Shown here: positions 11,001-22,380 of the stretch, one piece after another
Layout of the letters: each line of letters begins with the position of its first letter
Position numbering within the stretch: the stretch's first letter is position 1
DNA from: Oenanthe sinensis
Taxonomy: Eukaryota; Streptophyta; Magnoliopsida; Apiales; Apiaceae
Assembly: GCA_028671895.1 (NCBI GenBank)
Contig: CM053813.1
Coordinates: 41,697,501-41,761,500 of the forward strand
Direction: 5' to 3'
Length of the DNA: 64,000 nt
Translations under genes and position numbers: made by a program
Notes under the pieces: model-generated
Databases searched by the model: none
What the model saw: the letters and a program-made list of their open reading frames with translations, nothing else
What the model was told of the DNA's origin: nothing

Positions 11001-13599
11001 CTATGGAGGGTAAGATGTATACAGACCTTATTTTGCTTTTCGAGAAAATATACAAGTTCAGATAGATGCTGAATATTATGGGGGGAAAAGGCATCAATAA
11101 AATTCAAAAACAATAGAATAATAGGATTAAAAAACTGTTTTGGCAAAACAGCAATGCAGAATGTGTCGATAGTACTAATCGCTCACATAGTCCACCTATC
11201 AGATAAAGGTATGTTGCTCAAATTTGTACAGGTTTATTTGTTTGATATATTATGTATGCATGATTTCTGAAAATCTAAACTGAAACTTGGTGAATAAAGA
11301 AGACAGTACAATATCACACAACTACAAGAAGCAATAATTAAAAACTTCAAAATAACCAAAGCACAACAGCCAACACAACTATGGATATTTACCTACAACA
11401 GGATTGATGGGGGAGCTTATATAGACATTAAATTCTGGCAATGAATAAGCTCTGTGACTTATCAGGTTTGTTGTACTATTATAAGTTGAATCCTTGTCAG
11501 ACGAGAAGGCAGATTTTTCAATAGAACATTTTTCCTTTCTATAGAAATACCACATAACCGAACCAATAATTGCAAGAGTTGTCAGTGCAACACATAGCAG
11601 GAGAATAATCACAACTACTTTGCTGGACACTCTTCTCTTTGGAAATTCTGTCTCCCTATCAGAGCCTGCAGAGAAACAAGATAAATAATTTATTAACTCC
11701 ACCGTAAATATATGAAAAGCAGAAAACTGAATTGGCATCACTGCTCAATTAGATTGGCTGTCTACAACGTTTCAGACTCTCTTATACAGATGATTAATGA
11801 TTAGTACAGAATTGATATTAAAGTGTTTCATATATGTAAATTTAAGTTACCATCTCTTCTATAACCTTAAGGATCTAGGAGGAGTTTGAACTTGAGACTG
11901 CTAGATCGAAAGAGCTCTGATCCCGTGTCAAATAACCAACTCTCGTATTTATATCATGTTTATTTGTTATAGTATAAGAGGTAAAGAGGATAGTCATTTA
12001 ACTTTCGAGGGGAGTACTCTATGATTAAAAATTAAATTGATAATTAGTATACTTCCGAGTGGTGTAATAAAAGCATACCTGACTTGCAATTGCATGAACT
12101 AAAGCAGATGGAATCATGATCACTAGACACTCTAGGTAACTCATCAGCGGCACAGATGCAAACCCATTTACTCGTATTTGAATCTTTCACAACTGCATAG
12201 ACATGAATGTAGTTTGCAAATAAGTCTAAACAGATTTAAAAAGTAAGTACTAATTTTCTTATGCCAAAACAAACTAGTACTTCCACAAACAAAATATCAA
12301 GGGCATTGCTGCAAAACTGGAAACACAAACCTATTAATCATTTATACACGGATGCAGAGACATAGAACATATCTTTATTAAGGATAAAAATATTCTGACT
12401 ATATACGTGTTCCTAACTGAATATATCATTCACTTTCTTGAACTGAAACTTCAGGCTTCTTGTCTAATTAACATTGTAATAACTGTTTCCTTTATGCTTT
12501 CTTTTTTATTTCAGTTGGCACTTAATGTATGTCTTCTTCAGATCATCTCTTATAAATTGCTAAAGCAATGTCTACACTAATAGTAAAAGGTACATCAATA
12601 TGTAACCCTGTATCATGGTGCTAGATATACCAAAATAAGAGAGGATTATAATGACAGTGGAGAACCTAACACATTGATTAACTGTGTATACATTAACAAT
12701 GTACATGATTATAAATAATCTATAATCTTTGTCATACTGTAAATTTTAATTTACTAAATTGAATGCCAAGTTGCCAAATAAAATTTAACATGTATAAAAC
12801 TAAAAACATATTTTGTAACTTCATAAAGGCTATATGTATGTGTAATTGACGAACTTGCTAACAAGCTATTTCAATGTATATTCGAATTGCTCACTAAGCA
12901 TAATGAGTCAAACTCTTATTCGTTCATGTTTGGCTCGTTAATGTATTTAAAATTAACTTTTAGCCGGTGTTTGGCTTGTTTTGGTTTCAAATCAAACACC
13001 GAAATTTTCATGAGCAGCTAGGCTCATTTAGACTACTTGGTTGGATCAGACTATTAGGTTTATAGTTTATCAAAAAAGCAGGAATTGCTTATTATTTAAG
13101 AGCATCAAAAGATAATGTGTAAAGTTAGCGGGAAAAAAGATAATGTGTAAGAGCATAACATATACGGAAGATGCTATACGGGATGAGCAGTATACCAGGA
13201 CTGCAATCACATGATGGAGCACAATTAGTTAAAACAGCTAAGCTATTGTTCCCTTCATAAGCTGAGCAAGTACATGCCCACTTGTTTTCAGATGCATCAG
13301 AAAGTTCCTCTGCAACAGAGAAAGTGAATTTAAATTAGTGTTTTATGAATATTAAAAAAAATTAGGTATTACAGTTATAGTTATTATACTAGTTAACATA
13401 ACAATCTCGGCCTACCAAGAAGTTGTGAAATTTTTTATTTAGAAGCTTTCCTATTACCACTAATCAATTGAAACAATAAAACAATTAGAAAAAAAATCTG
13501 ATATTCAAAAAACACAGTTTGATACTAACCAGAAAGAATAGGCTGAATCAAGATGAAGCTAACAAGGCAGGCAAGACCGAATTTTACTTTGAACTTCAT
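8096..13599 (-). CDS. NCRK: Receptor-like Ser/Thr kinase, NCRK type (9 exons)
   Basis: Plasma-membrane receptor-like kinase; Arabidopsis NCRK is a known interactor of ROP GTPases. Exons (minus strand): 13599-13530, 13309-13196, 12192-12079, 11665-11393, 10635-10394, 10285-9989, 9692-9456, 8810-8583, 8386-8096. The joined frame is unbroken, about 621 aa. Residues 1-23 are a signal peptide. Two Cys-rich modules follow (each about 38 aa, with KWxCxC and SCxC), then a TM segment near 116-141 preceded by basic residues. The kinase has a Gly loop (GMGGSSYVY, about 233-241), VAVK with Lys254, HRDVKSTN with Asp355, DLG (373-375) in place of DFG, and GTFGYFAPE. A Ser/Arg-rich tail follows. All exon phases fit. 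The 5' UTR probably contains an intron, since an acceptor lies just upstream of the ATG near 13662. NCRK membership is inferred from domain order and recalled similarity. Confidence 0.9.
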
Positions 13600-15512
13600 T
13601 TCTTCCGGCTTAAATTGAATGCGCAAGACATTGCTTGACCAAGAAATTGACTAGCGAGACCTACAAATATTAGTAATTATATAAGAGGCATGCTGCATGC
13701 ATAACAGCAATACACACAGCGTAAACAGAGAGAGATCCATTCTCGGGCAATTAAAGTAAGTATACATAACAGATTAACAGCCGTGTATTAACAAAATCAA
13801 AATGTAATGCAATCCTTCAATACATAAACACTTAATGTCACCAGTGTTACATGACAACTATACGGGGAACATATTCACACTGCATACAGGTCATAAAATT
13901 TTGATATAATGTGCAGGTGTATAAACTGATTCTAACCTTAGTTGAAATGGTACGGCTAGGTTTTATTTATAAAACCTTTAATAATTTATTTCATTTTACT
14001 TCTAAATGTATCGTGTCCATTCTGCAATGTCATGGCCAAGGAAAAGAAAGGAGGTTGCAGAAAACTTGTCTTCCATTTGCAATGTATGTTGTTAGCCAAC
14101 AAAGCGTCAGTTCTATATTGAACGAGTAAATTACATCACAGAAATTTTCCATCACAAAAGTCCTACTTAAACTCTAACAATTAACTGTAAGTTCTGTAAC
14201 TACAAGTACTTTTGTTTCATATCCATTCCAAGCCTGTAGTGACAACAGGAATCCTAATTGAGAAAAACAAACTCAATACCAGTAATTCATCAATTCCAAT
14301 GAGTTAAAAGGCAAGAAGTCTGTCATGTCTAATGATTCTCAAAAAAAAAAGAACAGTAATGCATTAGACAATAAGTTTCATACTTCACTTTGTAAAGAAA
14401 CAGTGTGTAGTGATATATCAAAGCAGATAATTATATCCATCAGTGAATCATTTAAAAAATATTAACTGTAAAAAAAAAAAAAAAACCTATTGCTAAACAC
14501 TCAATTTTAGATGTAGGAAAAACAAGATCTTCGGAGAAAAAATTACTTGTTAAAGTCAAGTTTTAGGAATAAGTTTCCAACGAACATAGCCAAAAGAGGA
14601 AGATGCAAACCTTTTTTCTCAAGAGGTTGTGTATTTCAGTCTAAATCATCCAATCCAATTCTGCAACATGTTGATAGGAACTTTGTAAGAATTTATGGAG
14701 GTACACTACCACATTGACAGAATGGCTCAAATGCAGATCAGAAGTTACATCCATGAATAGATTTGATCAAGCACCGCATTATATAACCTAATCAAAGTAT
14801 GTATAGGCAATACACAACACCTTGGATACATGGGTGGGCATATGCAGATGATTAATTGAGAATTTGAGATGCAAAATCAAATTTTATCGAAACCATTTCA
14901 ATTTGCAAAAGATACTTTTAGGAAGAATTTCAAATTAACTCCATCAGAAACTAAAAATACCTCTACAAGTCACATATCCATAAAAAAAAATAGCTATGCA
15001 TCTCAAAGACACTGAAAATCAAATGAATACAAGATATTTGGCAACAATTATCATGAGAAATGAAACATGCATCAAACTTTAAGACACTCTTTCGAAAATC
15101 CATTTGTCGATCATTTCAGCACCAGGTAAAAACTAGCACGCACCATCTGTAAAACTTCAAGCTAAGATTGTTCAAAGCACCTTGTAGCATTGGCAGTGCA
15201 GTGAAACCAGAAGCACAGCAAAGTACAAAAAGATTTTGTTTTATTTTTTTTTTATAATTGGCAGCACTCTGGAATCCGTTACATGTTAAAAGCCAAAACA
15301 GTAGTACCACACACACAATGACAATTAATTTAAACAAAAATGATCACAGGTGCATTATATTTATATTTATATATCATTAATTTATAATAATCATAGAGAA
15401 GTTCAACTGTTCAACCACCATCACCCAGACACCCACCACAAAGCAAGCTACCCTACCTACCCACAAATCTGAAAGTGACCACTTAACTAACTAATCAACA
15501 GATCGTCTGATC
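13600..15512. other. NCRK upstream region
   Basis: No protein-coding gene is recognised. It holds the NCRK leader, with a likely 5' UTR acceptor near 13662 and a possible small UTR exon near 14612-14662 on the minus strand. The promoter is not defined. The ORFs at 13911-14129 (+) and 15116-15337 (-) are unsupported. Confidence 0.45.
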
Positions 15513-16150
15513 TTAAAATTGTGACTTACGACTTAAAGTACCTTAACATGATAAGTCGGAGTTTAAAATGCATGTTTGGTTAATTTTGTATTATGAGTGA
15601 CTTGTGAGTTTTTAAACATATAATAATAAAAATTAAAGTGACTTATAAATAATTTATGACATATGGATAACTTTTATCAAAATAGGAAAAAAAAAGTCAT
15701 TGAAAAAAAGTACTTAATACTTACTTCTGACTTTAAGTCAGTTTCCGGTTTATTTCTGACTTTAAGTCAGTTTCTGACTTATTACACAAACAGACATTTT
15801 TTAGCTTAAAGTTTGTGTCAAATAGTCTCTAAGAGCCTGTTTGGCAAACGGCCTTAAAGCTGGCTTAAAGCTGTTTCTGATTTTAAGCTGAAAAATGTCT
15901 GTTTGTGTAATAAGTCAGAAGCCGATTTAAAGTCAGAAATAAGCCGGAAAATGACTTAAAGTCAGGTATTATGTACTTTTTTCAGTGACTTTTTTATTTT
16001 TCTATTTTGATAAAAGTTATTCATATATAATAACTTACTCATAAGTCACTTTTATTTTTAAAAATTCACAAGTCAAAATTACTCAAACATACATTTTAAA
16101 CTCTCGACTTATCACATTAAATCACTTTAAGTCATAAGTCACAACTTTAA
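15513..16150. mobile_element. Foldback/MITE-like element with long inverted arms
   Basis: The left arm (from about 15513) starts TTAAAATTGTGACTTACGAC. It is mirrored by the right arm ending near 16150 (GTCATAAGTCACAACTTTAA). Inner parts also pair: CTGACTTATTACACAAACAG near 15773 against its complement near 15897. Both arms are dense in GACTTTAAGTCAG-type palindromes. The centre near 15835-15860 carries GCCTGTTTGGCAAACGGCC, a hAT-MITE-style end motif. No ORF is present, so it is non-autonomous. Confidence 0.75.
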
Positions 16151-16154
16151 ATTT

Positions 16155-16376
16155 AGGGGGTGTTTGGGGGAACTTTTTTTCCAGAATAAGTCAACTTATT
16201 TTAAGACAAAGTTAGGATTCCTAACTTTTTTCTGAAATAAGTTAACTTTTTTTTGCAACTTATAGAATCTCAAATATACATTAAATACTTGTATAAAAAA
16301 CATTTATCAAAATATGAAATTTTTACCCGAAAATAAGTCCAAAAGGACTTATTTTTAAGCCGAGCCAAACAGGCCA
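16155..16376. mobile_element. Small MITE, hAT-like ends
   Basis: The left end reads GGGGGTGTTTGGGGGAAC; the right end, read in reverse, is GGCCTGTTTGGCTCGGCTT. AAGTC-rich sub-terminal pieces occur at both ends. About 220 bp, no ORF, directly adjacent to the foldback element. The target duplication is not certain. Confidence 0.5.
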
Positions 16377-16500
16377 TTAGTCAAACGGGCTCTAAGTCAG
16401 TTTGTGACTTATTTCTGACTTTAAGTCGGTTTCTGACTTATTATACAAACAAATATTTTTCAGCTTAAATTCAGAAACAGTTTTAAATCCCCTGCTTAAA
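16377..16500. repeat. Fragment of a second foldback-element arm
   Basis: This stretch repeats the order seen in the left arm of the 15513-16150 element (CTGACTTTAAGTCGGTTTCTGACTTATTA, then a run to TTTTTCAGCTTAAA). It is a diverged, truncated extra copy. Confidence 0.7.
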
Positions 16501-17208
16501 GTTTAGCCATTAATCTAATACTACAAATTACTATAAATCCAGCTTTTTCAAAAATTTGATTCTGCTTTATCAGTACATACAAATCTTTCTACTTTGCAAT
16601 CATTTTCTTCTTTCCTATTTTACTTGGAAAATTATGAACATTTTTTATACATTGTTCAAACTTCAAATTATCACAGCAACATAACATGCAAGCGAGCAAC
16701 TGCGATGCTAGTTTTTTCTCTTAAAAATTGTAATCACTATTTAAATTGACGTAAAGCTATAATAATTTACATATTAACAAAATATTTATCGTAGAAAATA
16801 AATGACAATAATACAGTGTACATATTTTTTATAAATAAGGTCCGGATCACAGATAATCGATTGTCAAAACCATCTATCCATTATAATTTTGTGCGAATAA
16901 TATTAATTTGAAATTTTTTTGTGAATATAAGTGATCCGATCATCTATTCGTATTTTCTACGACATGGACTATCCATTACAAATATGCAGATAAATTGTTA
17001 CGAATAGTAGATTGTTTTGGAACAGCCTTTATAGTAACGTGTGTAACAAATTTTCAAATATATTAACGTTAACGCAAGACTTTATAGGAATTCGATACAG
17101 TGAACACTCGGAGTGTGACCCATCAACTCTGTGTCGGTTGTCGGCACAGTAGGAAGTAGGAACTAGTGAGGCTGTGATCAAATCTAGGCTGTTGGATAAG
17201 TCAACTAA

Positions 17209-17567
17209 GGCTCTGTTTGGATTGGGGTTTAAAATTGTTGGGTTGCGTAGAAAACGTGTCAGCGGAAAAATTGTTTTTAGAAAAATTTTATTACTGTTTG
17301 ATAAAGAATTTTGATTTATACATATTTTGAAATATAATATAAAAGATTAATGTTTTTAAGAGATTTAATGTTGAAACTTATGGTTATTTTCTACAAAAAT
17401 TGAAAAACAGTTTTTTTCAAAAGTATGGAAAATATGTTTTCTCTAACATCAGCTTTTAAATCAAAAGAACTTTTCGAAACAACAGTTTTTGAATTTTAAC
17501 GAACACTTTTTGCCTCATTTTCAGTAACAAAGCTGTTGTTTGTTGCTGTACCAAACCGACCCTAAGT
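17209..17567. mobile_element. Probable MITE of about 350 bp
   Basis: The left end GGCTCTGTTTGGATTGGGG and the right end (reverse of ACCAAACCGACCCTA) form imperfect terminal inverted repeats sharing TTTGG. CTAAG-like sequence flanks both sides. No ORF. Subfamily not assigned. Confidence 0.5.
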
Positions 17568-19663
17568 AACTAACTACACGAAATGAATTGTTTAGTGAAA
17601 TTAATAACATAAGTGTGATAAGCCACATATTTAGCTGGCAAGTAAATTTGTATGGGTCTTTTTATTTTATTTTATTAATTAATAGGAAAATACTTTATTA
17701 GCCATTAAATATATCTGAATCCTTTACAAATTGATTGGGCCATCAAATTGAAAGGCCTGGTTCCGAAATATCTGCTAAATCAGGCTATTCATTTAATAAA
17801 CTGTCGGTTCAATTAAACAATAGTATACTCCTATACGGTGCATATCAGCTCATAATGACGATTATTTCTAAAATTCATATTTTTACATTAATAATTTTAG
17901 AACAATAATAAGAGAAAAATGTTATTTTCTAGGCATTTTTTTATTTCCATAACCATTTTATTTATATTATATGCTCTGTATTTATCTTGAGACTGAAAAT
18001 ATAATTTTTATTTTAAAAATTATAACTTTTCTCTTAAATTAACATTATTTTAATTTTATTATTAATTATTCTATTTTATTATATAAAAAGAACATATTGA
18101 TTTATCACACTTAAAAACCTAAAACCTATGTTTGAATAAAATGGGATATTATCCCATGTGCGACTAAGGTAAGACATGCTCTCTCATCAGTGATTAGTTG
18201 TCCATTTTATTTTTTGTGCGATAAAATTTATTAATATTTGATTATAATTTAAAATATATATGTGTGTGTGTGTTTTAAAAAGTTAAAAATTTATATTATT
18301 AAAAAGTATATATAATATATTTTAAAATGTATATTTTAAATTTTTAAAATTAAAAAAATAACTTTTAATTTTTAATAAAAAAAATTAATCTAAATATAAA
18401 AAATTAAAATGAACAACTAATTAAGACGTCTAATTCCCACTCTCCTGAAATGAGTAAAGAAATTATTCCGATCCTCGTTTCGTCTTCTTGGATAAAAAAA
18501 ATCAAATTTATAATCATCTTTAATATATTGACCGATCCTAATTTGGACAACTGAATAGTGGATCTCACCTTTTTTTAGTTAATTTTATGATGAATTAATA
18601 TTATCATGGATAAAGTAATATTAATAAAAAAATTCTAAATAAACTAAAATGTGATTTAAAAAAATAGCAGGTCATAGTATAGTAAGCTGAGGGTACCATT
18701 GTCCATTGGGCTATGTAGCATATAGCATTGTAATTATGCTATTTTGTAAAGATGTCTTTAAACCAAAAAGGAGCATATTATTAAATCATATACTAACAAA
18801 AAAGAATAACTCCGTGTAAAATACATCCAAATGAATGAAATAAGCAGGAGGACCACAAATTTTATAAAGAATGAATACAAATATCGATAACTATATATCT
18901 TTAGGTAATAATTATTAGATCTATTAATTTATTATAACATATATTGGGCAAACAATGCGTAATGGCTTCATAATTCTAGTGCTTTTTGTTGGCCGAAAAA
19001 CTGAACAATACACTCTAGTAGCGTATGGACTAAAATTCTATCTCATTCATCCCTTTTTGATGGAAATTGTACAAGTATTTTAAAATAAATAAAAAATTAT
19101 TATATTTAATTTATATTATTATTTTTAATTAAAAATACATATAAAAAATCAAAATAACAAACGTGACATAACACTTTTAAGTTTTAAGATGATGGTGAGT
19201 AGTAGCAGCAGCTCTCTTGGGAGGAGTTCGAAGACTATTGTCTTTTCTCTCATTGTCCCTCGTGCTATATATGCATTCATGTTTATTGACTTATTGAGGA
19301 TACAGTTAAAATATATTGACTACTAACCAAAACATACTTAAAATTTATTAATATAAATTAAAATGATTTGTAAATGTAGACAAACAACATCTTTAGTATT
19401 AGTGTTAGAGTTTTTGGATTGGATACTAAAAAAAGAATCTCAAATAATATGATAGCAATGACGTTGTAAAATGAAAGTTTTGAATTAATTTAGTCGATGT
19501 AAATGGACGAGATCCATCTTATTTATTATTTTTATAGCCAATTAGAATAAAACATTTGATATTTAAGATTTTTTTTGGAAACTAATCTGAAAGTTTTATC
19601 ATTTTCCATTTTGTATTGTCGCTATCAATGTAAATGTATTACAAATTTATTATTATAGTACTT
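17568..19663. other. AT-rich intergenic DNA without a recognised gene
   Basis: Low-complexity AT stretches, for example near 18230-18410, and no ORF with family resemblance on either strand. Confidence 0.5.
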
Positions 19664-19665
19664 GT

Positions 19666-19808
19666 AAGTATATATTCTCAATTTCGTGTATATGATTCAT
19701 CGCTCTTGGAGCCTTGGTCATATATATAATATAACCCTCCCCAGTATCATAAAATCTGAAAAGTTATATTAAATTTTTTTGAAAGTATATATTCTCAATT
19801 TCGTGTAT
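19666..19808 (+). repeat. Perfect 26-bp direct repeat
   Basis: The same 26 bases, beginning AAGTATATATTCTCAATTTC, occur at 19666-19691 and 19783-19808, 117 bp apart. This could be the footprint of an insertion or a local duplication. Confidence 0.85.
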
Positions 19809-19840
19809 GCTTTTCTTGATCCGTACGATATTTTATCTTG

Positions 19841-20210
19841 GTGTTGGCCTTATATGACACATTTTATAGATAAAATGTTCAAAATGACACAAACCGGAAT
19901 AATGACCCAAATAACACTCCAAAATGGCAGATTTATGGTTGTTTCGAAAAGGTTAGACGATCTAGTTCCTGGTTAAAACGTTATATCGTGTAGTGTTTTA
20001 GGGCTAACCCTAACTACACACTCCGACTTCTCCATATCTGCTACATATATATACATGCACATAGTCACCAAAACGCTACACGCTACACGAAATAGCGTCC
20101 AACCTCCAAAAATATACCCAAAATAGCGTTCTTGATATTTGGGTCATTCATTCAGGTTGTGCCATTTTGGGCATTTTATTTCAAAATTGTGCCATTGAGG
20201 GTCTTTTTTC
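19841..20210. mobile_element. Mutator-type MITE with 11-bp target duplication
   Basis: The 370-bp block is flanked by identical ATTTTATCTTG at 19830-19840 and 20211-20221. The terminal regions are inverted over roughly 70-90 bp: the left side has AAAATGTTCAAAATGACACA, then AATGACCCAAATA; the right side has the complements of AAAATGCCCAAAATGGCACA and AATGACCCAAATA. An 11-bp duplication and long terminal repeats fit Mutator-like elements. The interior carries TCGTGTAG/CTACACGA-type inverted motifs and no credible transposase. The ORF at 19779-19976 runs across the left border and is not a gene. Confidence 0.8.
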
Positions 20211-20221
20211 ATTTTATCTTG

Positions 20222-21715
20222 ACTAATTCTTCTAGGAAAAAATATAAAAATATGTTTGCGAAAAATATCGTATCCCAAATAAATTGATCCTTGAATAATT
20301 AATTCTTATCATGATTCGATTGTCAAAGAAATATTGTAGTCGGGAAAAAAACAATTAAAATAGAAATGGGCTTAAAAACTTATAACCTGCCTGCATATAT
20401 TCGAGGCGGCCCGTAAACTAAATAATCTGATCCGTAAGCGTTCTTTGGAGCGAAGTTTCTGCTAATTGATTGGTGTATTTGTCCTGTCGCCCAACTAGAA
20501 ATCTGTATTGCTGTTACATCTCAGCTCAATAGACATGCAAACCAAATCATTTGCACACCGATACACGCTGAGCAATATGAAGAATAGCTAGCAGATGCCA
20601 GTAAATTCTTCGAGTTAAAGCTCAAAACATAGATGAACATGTTTCGCAAAAAATTAAGTCAACTTAAAGATCAATGTACAAAACTACATATACTATCAAG
20701 TACATCATGCACTGTAAATAAATACTATTAAATACTCTCTCTTTACCGGAAGGCTTTTTTTCCTCTTTCTATCTCATTGATTAGAATGTATAGAAAGTAC
20801 ACCGTACATTACACAATTGAGTGAGGCATTGTCATGGTCAATGGTCATTATGGAACCATCCTGCAAATCCAGCATATACATCTCTACGAGATGAATGCAG
20901 AGCACAGTTTCGATTGACATTTACAGAAGTTAAGATTAAGTTAAACTTCAAGGTAGTCTCACAACAAATTAAATTGATTTATGTCCAAAGGTATTATTTT
21001 TAAACTTGAACAATGTCAATTCAACAAGATCAGAAACATTGTTTTCTCAGGTCACCACCAAGTTTGGATACATTTGCCTTGGTAGATTACTTTAGCTTTT
21101 GGCCTTGTTTGGAACTACTCACCATCTCAAATGAAAACTATACAAAACATTTACAGCTAGAAAGGACGCTCGTGTCTTCTAAAGTGATTCATTCCACATT
21201 CTAAAAATTCAACCTCGCAGCAACAAAGTTGAATTATGAGAACACTGCATTACCTCCAAGCAGCATAAAAAATTTTGGTAACTCTAAAAAGGCAATCTCC
21301 GGGAAGTGCTTACATCATTGGCATAGATCAATGGGAATACCAGGACATGATAGATGCACAACTAAGCATTAAATAAAAAGAATTTTCAACAGAGCACAGA
21401 GTCTAATTGTATCATATAGCAGCAAAATCGTCTAGCTGGATCATTTCACTAAAACGGAAAATATGCCATTTATGTACTAGCAACTCTGCGGTAAAGTATG
21501 GAATATTACAAAACAATCATCATTACCTGCATGTATGAGCCAGCCATTATAACACATCTATAGTTTGCACTAAAATATATACCTACATGAGTGTTTGCAA
21601 TTTTAGTACGGTAAAGTAAACATTTGATTAGGTTTGGCAAAGAAAAACAGCAGTGCAGGACATTCTATTAGATTCAAAATTATGTACAAAAAATCTTAAT
21701 CTACAAGTAAGATCT
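20222..21715. other. 3' flank of the MOM1-like gene
   Basis: No recognised gene. The part nearest 21715 would be the 3' UTR if transcripts run past the original stop. ORFs at 20821-21003 and 21013-21204 (+) show no family features. Confidence 0.45.
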
Positions 21716-22183
21716 TTAGTTGGGTGGTTTTGTTGGGGATGGATATGGTCGACCATGAGGGAGTGGGTGAGATGATGTCGGCTGGCTACTTCGTGTCAGA
21801 TGACTTGGCATCACACGCGTAGATGCAAGATTTATGGAAGATGCAGACCTGAAAGCCTGTAAATGTGGTGCAGGGGCACGAGCACGATTCTCACTTCCAA
21901 CTCTTAGGTTCCCCGTTGAAGGGGTGATGGGACTGATCTGAGGGGGTCTAATTGGAGTGCTTAAGAAAAGAGCTGCCGACTGTTGAACAATTTGTAGTGG
22001 TGGAGTACCCTGCTGGCTGGCTGCAGGTTGAACAGCTGAAGATGAAACGATGATGGGGGGAATTCTCGGAGATGGATGTAATAGTGGTGTTGTATTCTGT
22101 TGGCTAACTGCAGGTTGGCCAGCTGAAGATGAATCGGAGACGATGTTAATACCAGGCTCAGGCTGCATCAGAAGAGTTGTACG
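21716..22183 (-). pseudogene. Orphaned C-terminal tail of the MOM1-like protein, downstream of an in-frame TAG
   Basis: The same reading frame continues for 155 codons after the TAG at 22186-22184 and ends at TAA 21718-21716. It encodes further Ser/Gln/Pro repeat units (QPAVSQQNT, QPAASQQGT), then RAPAPHLQAFR and a Pro/Ser-rich end. APAPHLQ(S/A)FR is the conserved C-terminal motif of MOM1-family proteins as I recall it. The tail shows no frameshift, so the stop is either recent, read through, spliced around, or a sequence error. With this tail the protein would be about 1,887 aa. Confidence 0.75.
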
Positions 22184-22380
22184 CTACTGCTTCGCTGCAG
22201 GTTGGCTACCTGAAGATGAAGCAATAACAGGTAAGAGCCCTGTACCATGTAACAGTAAGACCGTATTCTTCTGACTGGCTGCTGGTTGGCAAGTGGTAGG
22301 TGTAACATTATTTGGATGAACCCTTGATGAAGGTTGCGACATAGGAGCTGTATTCAGTTGACTGCCGGCAGGTTGGCCAG
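22010..22380 (-). repeat. Degenerate repeat of about 28-30 codons in the MOM1-like C-terminus
   Basis: Five units carry the motif QPA-x-x-Q. On the plus strand they show as a recurring GGCTG(C)AGGTTGG core near 22012, 22101, 22188, 22271 and 22359, so spacing is 83-89 bp. Units read QPAGSQLNT, QPAASQKNT, QPAAKQ-stop-RT, QPAVSQQNT and QPAASQQGT. SS(A/S)(G/V) often precedes each unit. This is a coding minisatellite. Confidence 0.8.

Noticed and set aside
13911..14129. Plus-strand ORF of 72 aa upstream of NCRK
   Set aside because: Low-complexity translation and no homology signal; it overlaps the probable NCRK leader/intron on the other strand.
19779..19976. Plus-strand ORF of 65 aa
   Set aside because: It crosses the left border of the Mutator-type MITE, so it is a chance reading frame.
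20821..21204. Two short plus-strand ORFs
   Set aside because: No recognisable domain and no neighbouring exon; probably the antisense of the MOM1-like 3' region.
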